Shown here in pieces: positions 1-8,225 of a DNA stretch of 64,000 nt. The notes below the pieces were generated by a model. That model saw only the letters and a list, made by a program, of their open reading frames with translations. It did not search any database and was not told where the DNA came from. Position numbers and translations under genes: made by a program. The number at the start of each line of letters is the position of its first letter. Positions within the stretch are counted from its first letter, which is position 1. Source of the DNA: CAYJBH01 sp964370765 (GTDB taxonomy: Bacteria > Bacillota > Clostridia > Oscillospirales > Ruminococcaceae). The stretch lies in assembly GCA_964370765.1 (NCBI GenBank), contig CAYJKW010000003.1:4145-68144 (forward strand), given 5' to 3'.

Positions 1-655
1 GCATTCGCATGTCACATTGATAAGAAGGCGATCTACCCTCAAGATAGTCATCAAGATGTTTATTTGTATTATCAAGATCATCAGGGTGGATAATACTCAT
101 CCAACGTTTTATGGAGCCGTCAAGATCTTTTTTTTCGTATCCTAACAGCTGTAAAAAAACACGATTATAGGTTATATTATCCTTGCTTAAATTCCAGCGC
201 CATGTGCCAAACTCTGCAACCTCTATTGCAAGGTTTAGTATATTTTGCTTATTCTTTAGCTCGTGTTCTGTATTTTTTATCGATGTAATATCTTGTAGAA
301 CACCGCATAATACTGTCGGTGTTCCATCCTTATCATATTCGGTAACCTTACCTTTATCCTGCGCCCAGATTACGGTACCATCCTTACGAAGCATCCTAAA
401 CTCGGCAGTGTAGTAATCGTTCTTTCCCCTTATATGTGCATCAATGGTATCGTTAGTTATCTTTAAATCCTGTGGGTGCATGGATTTTACCCAAAAATCC
501 ACCGTAGGTGTAACCTCGTCTATATTATAGCCAAGTATCTTTGCATATTCCTTGCTATACTTTACCTCATCGGTGCGTAGATTCCAAACCCAAAGTCCTA
601 TCCTGGATATTGATAATAAGCTTTGTATCTGATTTTTGGAAAATTCATTATTCAT
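1..655 (-). CDS. PAS-domain sensory protein, N-terminal part (cut by window edge)
   Basis: The minus strand is open from an ATG at 655 to the first base of the window, about 218 codons, so the C-terminal part is missing. Two PAS folds of the PAS_3 type are readable: the first carries GLWVWNLRTDE near residue 20 and HPQDL near 60, followed by the PAC-like FRMLRKDGTVIW; the second begins near residue 145 with AEFGTWRWNLSKD and has IHPDDLD. A GGAGG lies nine bases before the start. It follows the response regulator/HD-GYP gene by 16 bases and probably shares its transcript. PAS_3 proteins of this kind usually end in GGDEF, EAL or kinase domains, but the output domain is not visible, so function beyond sensing is unknown. 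Confidence 0.75.
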   Translation of the reverse strand, partial: MNNEFSKNQIQSLLSISRIGLWVWNLRTDEVKYSKEYAKILGYNIDEVTPTVDFWVKSMHPQDLKITNDTIDAHIRGKNDYYTAEFRMLRKDGTVIWAQDKGKVTEYDKDGTPTVLCGVLQDITSIKNTEHELKNKQNILNLAIEVAEFGTWRWNLSKDNITYNRVFLQLLGYEKKDLDGSIKRWMSIIHPDDLDNTNKHLDDYLEGRSPSYQCDMRM

Positions 656-671
656 GCTCGGGTTCCTCCGA

Positions 672-1760
672 TTAACGCTCTGCATTTTGCAAGGCGATTG
701 CTTTAAATTGCTGTTCTACACTCATAAATGCATCAATAAGTGTGGGGTCGAAATGACTGCCACTTCCCTCAACCACCATCTCAACAGCCTTTTCGTGGGG
801 GATTGCATCTTTGTAGGGTCGTTTTGATATAAGTGCATCATAAACATCCACTATTGCCATAAGTCTACCGGTAAGCGGTATATCCTCACCCTTTAACCCG
901 TTTGGATACCCTGTGCCGTCCCATCTTTCGTGATGGGTGCTGGCAAACTCTGCCGCAACCTCTAAGAAGGTTGCATCTTTAATACTTGATAGTGCAAAGT
1001 TTATTGCCTCCTCCCCTAACGAGGCATGTTTTTTCATTATCTCAAATTCATCCGGTGTTAGGCGACCGGGTTTTAAAAGTATGCTATCCGGTATAGAAAT
1101 TTTGCCAACATCGTGCATCTGGGATGCATGGGCATACATCTCATGGTCAATACCGTGAAGTTCATTGGAATAAAAGCCACGCTCCACAACCTCGTTAAGT
1201 AGTAGCTTTATAAAGTTACGGGTACGCAGAAGATGCCCACCGGTAGAACCATCTCGTCGCTCTACCATATCGGCCATGACATATACAACCGAGTATTGAA
1301 GCTCGATTATGTCCCTTGTTTTATCCAGCACCATGTCTTTTAGGTTGTTACTATAGTTTAAAAGCTCGCTTTGTTGCCGTGCAAGTTTAAGATGTAGCTC
1401 TACCCTTTTTAGCAATAGCGGTATAGAAAATGGTTTTGTAATGTAATCGATTGCTCCAAGATTAAGCCCCTCAAATTCACTTTCGTTGCCCACCTTAGCC
1501 GTCAGAAAAATTACCGGAATATCGCATATCGGGGCAGGCATCGACTTTATGCGGTTAATAACCTCAAAACCGTCCATGCCCGGCATCTCTATATCAAGTA
1601 GGATTAAGTCTGGTGGTATCTTGCTAAGTATATCAAGTGCTTTTTCGCCACCTGGAATAAGCATCACATCATACTGGTCTTCCAGTGCTTTGCGTGCAAT
1701 ATTAAGGTTGGTAACGTTATCGTCCACAACCATTATCCTACCAAGTTTTGACTGCTGCAT
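672..1760 (-). CDS. Response regulator with HD-GYP phosphodiesterase domain
   Basis: A 362-residue protein with an N-terminal receiver domain (acidic pair DD near 13-14, phosphoacceptor Asp56 in LLDIEMPGMDG, Lys in ITKPF) followed by a linker and an HD-GYP domain. The HD motif is HDVGKISIPD, and the second motif HHERWDGTGYP is complete, so hydrolysis of cyclic di-GMP to pGpG/GMP is the expected activity, switched by phosphorylation. No transmembrane segment is seen. The gene sits 23 bases after glgB and 16 before the PAS gene, with no kinase adjacent; the PAS protein could be the signal partner, which is inference. With the GGDEF/EAL genes at 9.6-14.2 kb it belongs to a local c-di-GMP repertoire. 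Confidence 0.9.
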   Translation of the reverse strand: MQQSKLGRIMVVDDNVTNLNIARKALEDQYDVMLIPGGEKALDILSKIPPDLILLDIEMPGMDGFEVINRIKSMPAPICDIPVIFLTAKVGNESEFEGLNLGAIDYITKPFSIPLLLKRVELHLKLARQQSELLNYSNNLKDMVLDKTRDIIELQYSVVYVMADMVERRDGSTGGHLLRTRNFIKLLLNEVVERGFYSNELHGIDHEMYAHASQMHDVGKISIPDSILLKPGRLTPDEFEIMKKHASLGEEAINFALSSIKDATFLEVAAEFASTHHERWDGTGYPNGLKGEDIPLTGRLMAIVDVYDALISKRPYKDAIPHEKAVEMVVEGSGSHFDPTLIDAFMSVEQQFKAIALQNAER

Positions 1761-1783
1761 GATTACCCCTACTAAATTAGCTC

Positions 1784-3685
1784 CTATTTAACAACTTTTT
1801 TCGCCCTAGTTCTGCGTTTAAAGAATACAGTAGCAAGTGGGGGAACGGTTATCGACACAGCATTTTTGTAACCGTTTGCGTCGTGTTTAAAGCTTTTTAG
1901 CACATCGGCATTGTGTACACCGCTACCCATATATTTTTCGTCATCAGAGTTAAATATCTCGTAGTAGGTACCGGCTTTATGTACCGACATTATGTAATCA
2001 TGGTGTACGGTGGGGGACATATTAAGAAGTACAACAACATCATCCTCCCCTTCGGCCATACGTACAAAGCTAAGAATCTGGTTGTCGCCATCCTGGTAGG
2101 AAAGCCATTTAAATCCATCTACCTTGTCATTTTTATAAAGGGCTGGAATTTCGCAGTAAAGCCTATTTATATCTTTAAAATAATCCGATATCTGGCGATG
2201 GGAATCGTAGGATAGGTGACCCCACTCCAGCTCCTCGGCGTAGTTCCACTCATTAAACTGGCCAAACTCGCTACCCATAAACATTAATTTTTTGCCGGGG
2301 TATGTCATCATATAGCCTAAGAACAGCCTTACGTTTGCAAACTTTTGCCAGTAGTCACCGGGCATCTTGTTTATAAGTGAGCCCTTACCATGCACAACCT
2401 CATCATGGGATATAGGTAGTATATAGTTTTCGCTATATGCGTAAAGGTAGCTGTTAGTAATAAGGTCGTGGTGATATTTGCGGTAGATTGTAGGTGTTTC
2501 GAAGTAACGCAGACTATCGTTCATCCAACCCATATTCCATTTAAAGTTAAAGCCAAGGCCCCCATCATGAACCGGATGTGTAACGCCGGGCCATGCGGTA
2601 GATTCCTCTGCAATCATCATAATTCCGGGGAATGCTCCGAATAGATGTGAGTTTAATTTTTTAAACAGCTCTATTGCCTCAAGGTTGCCGTTACCACCGT
2701 AGGAGTTAGGGCTCCAACCGCCATCATCACGGGAGTAATCAAGGTACAACATTGCTGCAACAGCATCTACCCTTAGGCCGTCTATATGGTAACGATCAAA
2801 CCAGAAACTTGCAGCCGAAACAAGGAAACATTCTACCTCGTTACGCCCGTAGTCAAACTGGTGTGTACCCCAATCCGGATTTTCTCTTTTTTGGTCATGA
2901 TCATATTCATAGCAGTAGCTACCGTCATAGCGGTTAAGTGCAAAATCATCCTTAGGAAAATGTGCCGGCACCCAGTCCATAATCACACCGATATCTGCAC
3001 GGTGTAGGGTATCTATAAGATACATTAATCCATCCGGTGTACCGAAACGAGATGTAGCAGCATAGTAACCGGATACCTGGTAACCCCATGAAAGATCAAA
3101 TGGGTATTCGGTAAGTGGCATAAACTCAACATGGGTATAACCCATCTCTTTTACATAGCCTACAAGGTTATCTGCAAGCTCTTGATATGTATAGTAGTTG
3201 CCATCCCAATGCTTTTTCCAGCTAGAGGCATTAAGCTCATAGATACTAATCGGAGAGGTGTAGACATCAGCCTTTGCACGTGCCTTCATCCACTTAGAAT
3301 CTTTCCATTTATAGCAACCGTCAATATTATAAACCTTAGAGGCTGTTTTTGGGCGTGTCTCACTATGGAATGCATAGGGATCACATTTGTCGCAGCGGTT
3401 GCCGTCTGCCCCTATTATAGCGTATTTATAGGCCGAAAATTCCGCAACGCCTGGAATAATGCACTCAAAAAGTCCTTGGTCATTAATTCTTGTCATGGGA
3501 TTTGCGTTAAAATCCCAGCCGTTAAAATCACCGATAACCGATATTGCTTGTGCCCTAGGCGCCCATGTTCTGAATGTCACACCATCCTGTGTGTAGTGTG
3601 AACCCATAAAATCGTAGCTGTGGTAGTTTGTGCCCTGGTGGAAAAGATATGCTGCGTAATCGTTTGTTTCAACTTTCTTTGCCAT
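1784..3685 (-). CDS. glgB: 1,4-alpha-glucan branching enzyme
   Basis: GH13 branching enzyme forming alpha-1,6 branches in glycogen. An N-terminal CBM48-like domain (FRTWAPRAQAISVIGDFN, about 38-55) precedes the TIM barrel. The conserved regions are present: DWVPAHFP near 237, GLRVDAV with nucleophile Asp307, MIAEEST with acid/base Glu360, and SHDEVVHGK with Asp428. Length of 633 residues is normal for the family. I choose the ATG at 3685 because GGAGG sits five bases upstream; a TTG four codons earlier overlaps that ribosome site. No other glycogen gene is nearby; the gene is embedded between folA and a signalling gene, 23 bases after folA, so it is probably co-transcribed with thyA-folA. Confidence 0.95.
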   Translation of the reverse strand: MAKKVETNDYAAYLFHQGTNYHSYDFMGSHYTQDGVTFRTWAPRAQAISVIGDFNGWDFNANPMTRINDQGLFECIIPGVAEFSAYKYAIIGADGNRCDKCDPYAFHSETRPKTASKVYNIDGCYKWKDSKWMKARAKADVYTSPISIYELNASSWKKHWDGNYYTYQELADNLVGYVKEMGYTHVEFMPLTEYPFDLSWGYQVSGYYAATSRFGTPDGLMYLIDTLHRADIGVIMDWVPAHFPKDDFALNRYDGSYCYEYDHDQKRENPDWGTHQFDYGRNEVECFLVSAASFWFDRYHIDGLRVDAVAAMLYLDYSRDDGGWSPNSYGGNGNLEAIELFKKLNSHLFGAFPGIMMIAEESTAWPGVTHPVHDGGLGFNFKWNMGWMNDSLRYFETPTIYRKYHHDLITNSYLYAYSENYILPISHDEVVHGKGSLINKMPGDYWQKFANVRLFLGYMMTYPGKKLMFMGSEFGQFNEWNYAEELEWGHLSYDSHRQISDYFKDINRLYCEIPALYKNDKVDGFKWLSYQDGDNQILSFVRMAEGEDDVVVLLNMSPTVHHDYIMSVHKAGTYYEIFNSDDEKYMGSGVHNADVLKSFKHDANGYKNAVSITVPPLATVFFKRRTRAKKVVK

Positions 3686-3708
3686 TTCATCCTCCAATTA
3701 AAACTGCT

Positions 3709-4197
3709 TTATATACGTTTATAGGTAAGGTATCTATAAGGAATGTCTCCAAACATCATCTGTGGAGATTGCTCTACAAGCTGCCAATCGGTAAGCTCTT
3801 CGATGTTTGGAAAAAATGTGTCGGCTGTTCGCCTAGCCTCAAAGCGGGTTATATGTACTGTAGTGCAGATAGGCAGTAGTGCACGATAGATCACCTCGCC
3901 GCCGATAACAAAAACCTCGTCGCTTGGTGTTTGGGCTAAAAGTGTTTTAAGCTGCTCTATACTTTTGCATACGGTAGCGCCCTCGACACATAGGGTTTCG
4001 TCGGTGCTCATTATTATATTATTACGGTTAGGTAACGGCTTTTGTCCCGGTAAAGAAAAAAATGTTTTTCGGCCCATAACTACCGTCTTGCCGGTTGTAA
4101 GCTTTTTAAAGCGCTGTAGATCCTCCCTACAGTTAAAAAGTAGGTCGCCTTTATAGCCTATTCCGTAGTTTTCGTCGATAGAAAGAATGGCATTCAT
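3709..4197 (-). CDS. folA: Dihydrofolate reductase
   Basis: A 162-residue type I DHFR that reduces dihydrofolate to tetrahydrofolate with NADPH. Recognisable features are the N-terminal MNAILSIDENYGIGYKGDL, the catalytic acid in REDLQRFKK, VVMGRKTFFSLPG, NRNNIIMST and the glycine pair in FVIGGEVIYRALLP. The start ATG overlaps the thyA stop (ATGA), so it is translationally coupled to the enzyme that makes its substrate. One oddity is that the usual Leu-Pro-Trp before the catalytic acid reads Leu-Leu-Phe here, replacing the nearly invariant tryptophan of the Met20-loop region by phenylalanine. Identity is secure; drug sensitivity or kinetics cannot be judged from sequence. Confidence 0.93.
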   Translation of the reverse strand: MNAILSIDENYGIGYKGDLLFNCREDLQRFKKLTTGKTVVMGRKTFFSLPGQKPLPNRNNIIMSTDETLCVEGATVCKSIEQLKTLLAQTPSDEVFVIGGEVIYRALLPICTTVHITRFEARRTADTFFPNIEELTDWQLVEQSPQMMFGDIPYRYLTYKRI

Positions 4198-5024
4198 ATT
4201 GCAACCTCAAACTTGTCCTTAAAATCGTTAAAGTTATAGCCATCAAAGCTAAAACTCTCCACCTTAAAATCATAAAAGTTATCTATCGATTTGTCCATTA
4301 TAAATGCAGGTGCATCATGCTGTGGTTGCTCAATAAGTTTTTGAATAACCGGAACATGACGATCATAGATATGTGCATCGGCAATTACATGCAAAAGCTC
4401 ACCCGGCTCAAATCCGGCTACCTGTGCAAACATACAAAGTAGAACAGAGTACTGTAATACATTCCAGTTGTTTGCCACCAACATATCCTGCGAGCGTTGG
4501 TTTAAGATACCGCAAAGTTTATTGCCTACAAGATTAAAGGTCATGCTGTAGGCGCAGGGGTGTAAGTTCATCTCGCTTAGGTCGGAATGAACATATATAT
4601 TTGTAATCATTCGGCGGCTTGCCGGATTGTTTTTAAGATCGTAAAGTAACCTATCTACCTGATCAAACTCCCCCTCGGCGTAATGATGTTTTACCCCTAG
4701 CTGATAGCCATATGCCTTACCGATAGAGCCGGTTTCGTCCGCCCAGCTATTCCAGATTTTACTGTTTAAATCTTTAATGTTGTTAGATTTCTTCTGCCAT
4801 ATCCACAAAATCTCATCTATGGCATTTTTGTAGTACATCTTGCGTAATGTTAAAAGCGGAAACTCTTTAGAAAGATCATAGCGATTAGTAAGGCCAAACC
4901 GCTTAACGGTATGCGCGGGTGTACCGTCTGCCCAGCGTGGTCTAACGTCCATATCGGTATCATAAACACCGTTGTTAATAATATCTTTTACATTATCAAT
5001 AAATATTCTATCCGCAACACTCAT
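4194..5024 (-). CDS. thyA: Thymidylate synthase
   Basis: Folate-dependent thymidylate synthase converting dUMP and methylene-THF to dTMP and dihydrofolate. The catalytic cysteine is Cys157 in NLHPCAYSM, followed by the phosphate-binding QRSQDMLVANNWN and the nucleotide-binding HIYDRH. I prefer the ATG at 5024 (276 residues) over the one six bases upstream because AAGGA abuts the upstream ATG directly but lies six bases from the downstream one. It is the first gene of the minus-strand operon, transcribed from a clear promoter at 5056-5084, and overlaps folA by four bases. The pairing of thyA and folA is a standard arrangement and supports both calls. Confidence 0.95.
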   Translation of the reverse strand: MSVADRIFIDNVKDIINNGVYDTDMDVRPRWADGTPAHTVKRFGLTNRYDLSKEFPLLTLRKMYYKNAIDEILWIWQKKSNNIKDLNSKIWNSWADETGSIGKAYGYQLGVKHHYAEGEFDQVDRLLYDLKNNPASRRMITNIYVHSDLSEMNLHPCAYSMTFNLVGNKLCGILNQRSQDMLVANNWNVLQYSVLLCMFAQVAGFEPGELLHVIADAHIYDRHVPVIQKLIEQPQHDAPAFIMDKSIDNFYDFKVESFSFDGYNFNDFKDKFEVAI

Positions 5025-5055
5025 ACACATTCCTTAAACACAAATACATACATAT

Positions 5056-5084
5056 ATTATAATGATTTTTAAAGAGTTTTGCAA
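5056..5084 (-). promoter_or_regulatory. Promoter of the thyA-folA-glgB operon
   Basis: On the minus strand TTGCAA (5079-5084), 17 bp, TATAAT (5056-5061). It lies about 30 bp before the thyA start and back to back with the promoter of the DnaD gene. Good match to a housekeeping sigma factor. Confidence 0.75.
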
Positions 5085-5125
5085 TCATTATTTTTTTGTC
5101 ACTTTATGGCGGTGGAGTATATGTG

Positions 5126-5153
5126 TTGACAAGCACAAAAAATATGGTAAAAT
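5126..5153 (+). promoter_or_regulatory. Promoter of the dnaD-like operon
   Basis: TTGACA (5126-5131), 16 bp, TAAAAT (5148-5153), about 31 bp before the chosen ATG at 5185. It supports starting the DnaD-like gene at 5185 rather than at an earlier in-frame ATG at 5062, which would place the promoter inside the gene. Confidence 0.75.
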
Positions 5154-5184
5154 AATGTCAATAACAGAGATAGAGGTACGGTGG

Positions 5185-6120
5185 ATGAGATACATTATTA
5201 ACAGGCAAAATAGTAAGGATTTCATCGCTGTTCCCAAACATATACTTCAACATATGGATTCGCTTACCGACTCAAGATTACGAATAGCAATGGCTATCTG
5301 TTTAATGGGTGGAGAGTGTACACCACATACCCTTCAAAAACAGCTTGGAGATAGGTACAACCTAGCTACGTTGGAAAGGGAGCTTCATTACCTTGAAGGT
5401 GCGGGTATTGTTACCGCAATCGAGGAGGATAAACAAAAATCCGTTAGAGCGATAGACGAGCTTGACCCGATAAAGCCAAAGATAAAGCCGGAGGAGGTCA
5501 TGTTGCTTGCCTCTACCAGCAACGAGATGAAATCATTGGTACGCCTTGCACAGGATATTTTAGGTAAAACATTGTCGGGCGGTGATATAACTATACTTGC
5601 AACGTTGATGTTCTGCGAAGGAATGTCGGTAGAGATGTTAGCACTTGGTATCGCACATTGCACTGTTGAAAAGAATAAGCCTAATATAAGGTATATAGAA
5701 AAGGTTATGCGCGGTTGGCTTGCCAATGGGGTTACCGACCTACCGTCGGCCGAGTTGTACCTTGAGAAAAAGGATGCCGAGGAAAAGCTAAAGGTAAGAG
5801 TATCGTCACTTTTGGGTGTGGGACACGTTACCTATGCCGAGTCACTTTTAATTATAAGGTGGTATGAGGAGTTTGGGTTTGATGACCGCATGGTTAAAGA
5901 GGCTGCTATGTTCGCCGGTGAAAAGTGCAGTGTAAGGTATGTTAACGGCATACTAAAAAAATGGAAAGAACAAGGATTTACCGATATTAAAAGTGTAAGG
6001 GCGGCTAATACGGGGGGGAGTAATGTAACCACCGTAAAAAGGATAGAGGTAAAGGATGATGTTATGGTAAAGCGCCGTGCAAGTGTACCGGTGTTTAAGG
6101 GCAGAAAGGCGGACGGCTGA
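5185..6120 (+). CDS. DnaD-domain replication protein with two DDBH2 domains
   Basis: A 311-residue cytoplasmic protein. The N-terminal third is a winged-helix-like region (about 1-90), followed by two copies of the DnaD C-terminal-type domain, each ending in the signature YIEKVMRGWLANGV (about 190) or YVNGILKKWKEQGF (about 270). Proteins of this family help load the replicative helicase at replication restart or initiation in Firmicutes. The start at 5185 has GAGG eight bases upstream and fits the promoter at 5126-5153. The stop overlaps the start of the DnaC/DnaI-like ATPase (TGATG), as expected for a helicase-loading pair. The basic tail (KRRASVPVFKGRKADG) may bind DNA. The family call is firm, the exact role inferred. 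Confidence 0.88.
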   Translation: MRYIINRQNSKDFIAVPKHILQHMDSLTDSRLRIAMAICLMGGECTPHTLQKQLGDRYNLATLERELHYLEGAGIVTAIEEDKQKSVRAIDELDPIKPKIKPEEVMLLASTSNEMKSLVRLAQDILGKTLSGGDITILATLMFCEGMSVEMLALGIAHCTVEKNKPNIRYIEKVMRGWLANGVTDLPSAELYLEKKDAEEKLKVRVSSLLGVGHVTYAESLLIIRWYEEFGFDDRMVKEAAMFAGEKCSVRYVNGILKKWKEQGFTDIKSVRAANTGGSNVTTVKRIEVKDDVMVKRRASVPVFKGRKADG

Positions 6121-7085
6121 TGTTAACACACGAACAATATAAGCGCAAGGCAATTGCCGAGATTACAAATAGGAAACAGCGTAACTTTGCAAGGCGAGAG
6201 ACCAAACTTGCGATGCTTTATAAAAAGTATCCGGAACTTGCAAGGTTGGAGGCACAACGCAAAGAGCTTATGTTAAAGGTTGCTGACGAGGTTGCCCAAA
6301 GCGGTGACCTTAACTCAAATACCGGTCGTCATATAGCAAGTATACAGAAGATAATGACCGAGCGTTATAACGCTATCGGAATTACAGCCGAGGATTTAGA
6401 GCAGGACTATGGTTGCAATATATGCAAGGATACCGCAAGAAGTGCAGGTAGATACTGTATTTGTGTATCGGATCATATAAATAGGCTTATGCAGAAGGAT
6501 TTAGCAGCTATAACACCGTTGGAACTTTCAAATTTTTCTACCTTTGATCTATCACTTTATCCGGATGATTATATCCAGCTGTTAGGAAAAACAGCAAGAG
6601 ACCAGATGAGAGATGTGCTTGCCTACTGTAAGGAGTTTTCGCAGCATTTTTCACCCGATAACCGCAGCATACTTATGATAGGTGATGCAGGGTTAGGCAA
6701 AACACACCTTGCGCTTGCCGTAGCAAACGAGGTAATTTCAAACGGAAACCTTGTGGTTTATGTAAGTGCAGGCAACATATTTGCCGAGCTAGAAAGTCGC
6801 CGCCGGGAGGGGGATGGCCATCTGCTTAAGCTACTTTATGAGGCGGACCTGCTTATACTGGATGATCTTGGAAGCGAGATGGTTAACCCATCTACACTTA
6901 ATTTTTTGTATAACATTTTAAATGTAAGACTTAATACTAAACGTTGCAGTATATATACCACTAACATAACAACACAGGATATGCTGGTTGCAAGATATAC
7001 CGAGAAGATTGCATCACGCCTGCTTGGAAGTTGTGACCAGCTACACTTTGCAGGTGAGGATATTCGGCTGATGGAGAATCTATGA
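6120..7085 (+). CDS. DnaC/DnaI-like helicase-loader ATPase
   Basis: A 321-residue AAA+ ATPase of the DnaC/DnaI/IstB group, predicted to load the DnaB/DnaC-type replicative helicase. The N-terminal half is alpha-helical with a small cysteine cluster (NICKDTARSAGRYCIC, about 101-116) reminiscent of the zinc site of DnaI. The ATPase core has Walker A GDAGLGKTH near 193-201 and Walker B LLILDDLGSE near 246, plus sensor-I-like YTTN. It overlaps the DnaD-like gene by one base and alr by four. A transposon IstB is unlikely because no IstA-type transposase is present and the N-terminal cysteine domain is the loader type. Confidence 0.88.
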   Translation: MLTHEQYKRKAIAEITNRKQRNFARRETKLAMLYKKYPELARLEAQRKELMLKVADEVAQSGDLNSNTGRHIASIQKIMTERYNAIGITAEDLEQDYGCNICKDTARSAGRYCICVSDHINRLMQKDLAAITPLELSNFSTFDLSLYPDDYIQLLGKTARDQMRDVLAYCKEFSQHFSPDNRSILMIGDAGLGKTHLALAVANEVISNGNLVVYVSAGNIFAELESRRREGDGHLLKLLYEADLLILDDLGSEMVNPSTLNFLYNILNVRLNTKRCSIYTTNITTQDMLVARYTEKIASRLLGSCDQLHFAGEDIRLMENL

Positions 7086-8221
7086 GTGATGATATAATGC
7101 ACTATTCGGCACAGGATGATTCACGATGCTATGCCACGATAGAGCTTGGGCGATTAGTTGAAAACTGTAGGGTACTAAAAAGGCTTGCCGGAAATAAAAG
7201 GATGGTTGCAGTAGTAAAGGCAGACGGTTACGGTCACGGTGCTGTACAGGTAGCGAAAACACTGTCCCAAGAGGTAGAGATGTTCGCAGTATCTACCGCA
7301 GGTGAGGCGCTACAGCTAAGGGCAAGTGGTATAACGGACGAGATACTTGTACTGGGATTTGTGCCAAAACAAAAGCTAAAAATCCTTGCTGCACAGAATG
7401 TGATAATAACGGCATATGATGCAGCTTATGCACAGCAACAGGCACAGGTAGCACAGCAGGGGGGATTTGTACTGCGTGCACATCTAAAGCTTAACAGCGG
7501 AATGAATCGCCTGGGGCTTTCGGTGGATAACATTGATGAAATTAAAAAACTACTTCGGTTAAAAAGTTTTAGCTTTGAGGGTGTTTTCACCCATCTTGCA
7601 GTGGCCGATGGTGAGAGTAATGATGATAGAGATTTTACAGCGTCACAACAACGCCGATTTGTAGATTGTGTAAAAGAGCTACAGCGCGAAGGGTTTAATC
7701 CAGATTATATACACAGCGAGAACACTGCCGGTACCGCATTTTGTGGGTTTGATGTATGCAATATGGTAAGGTGTGGCATAGGGCTTTACGGGTATCCCCC
7801 GGATATGGTACCGATAGAGGGGCTAAAGCCTGTAATGCAGCTTTATGCAAGGGTTGCCCAGTGCCGTGATCTAAAGGCGGGTGAGGCAATAAGCTATGGA
7901 CGAACATTCGTGGCAGATAGACCCATGAGGGTTGCGGTGGTTACGGCAGGCTATGCAGATGGTTACACAAGGTTGCTATCAGGCAAGGGTATTGCCGAGA
8001 TATCAGGTAGGAATGTACCGGTAATCGGTAGGGTGTGCATGGACTACCTTTTTATAGATATAACCGATATAGCTGGTGTAGACATAGGTGATGCAGTTAG
8101 ACTAATAGGTGATGCGCCGGCCCTTAATGCCGGACAGGCTGCGGTGTTAAGTGGCAAGATTTGTTATGAACTGTTGTGTGGAATTTCTCCACGCGTAATA
8201 AGAATTTATAATAAGGAGTAG
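7082..8221 (+). CDS. alr: Alanine racemase
   Basis: PLP-dependent racemase producing D-alanine for peptidoglycan. The PLP lysine is in VVKADGYGHG near residue 40, the second-base tyrosine in AISYGRTFVA near 270, and the C-terminal GRVCMDYLFIDITD motif is present. Length of 379 residues is typical. The start ATG overlaps the ATPase stop (ATGA) with GGAG five bases upstream. Being translationally coupled to replication genes and to a hexokinase is unusual context, but the enzyme itself looks ordinary and complete. Confidence 0.95.
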   Translation: MSDDIMHYSAQDDSRCYATIELGRLVENCRVLKRLAGNKRMVAVVKADGYGHGAVQVAKTLSQEVEMFAVSTAGEALQLRASGITDEILVLGFVPKQKLKILAAQNVIITAYDAAYAQQQAQVAQQGGFVLRAHLKLNSGMNRLGLSVDNIDEIKKLLRLKSFSFEGVFTHLAVADGESNDDRDFTASQQRRFVDCVKELQREGFNPDYIHSENTAGTAFCGFDVCNMVRCGIGLYGYPPDMVPIEGLKPVMQLYARVAQCRDLKAGEAISYGRTFVADRPMRVAVVTAGYADGYTRLLSGKGIAEISGRNVPVIGRVCMDYLFIDITDIAGVDIGDAVRLIGDAPALNAGQAAVLSGKICYELLCGISPRVIRIYNKE

Positions 8222-8225
8222 CGGT

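Noticed and set aside
5062..5184. N-terminal extension of the DnaD-like protein from an ATG at 5062
   Set aside because: The segment contains the gene's consensus promoter and lacks a ribosome site; the ATG at 5185 fits better.
6120..7085. IstB transposition helper of an insertion sequence
   Set aside because: No IstA-like transposase or terminal repeats; the partner is a DnaD-domain protein and the N-terminal cysteine cluster is of the DnaI type.
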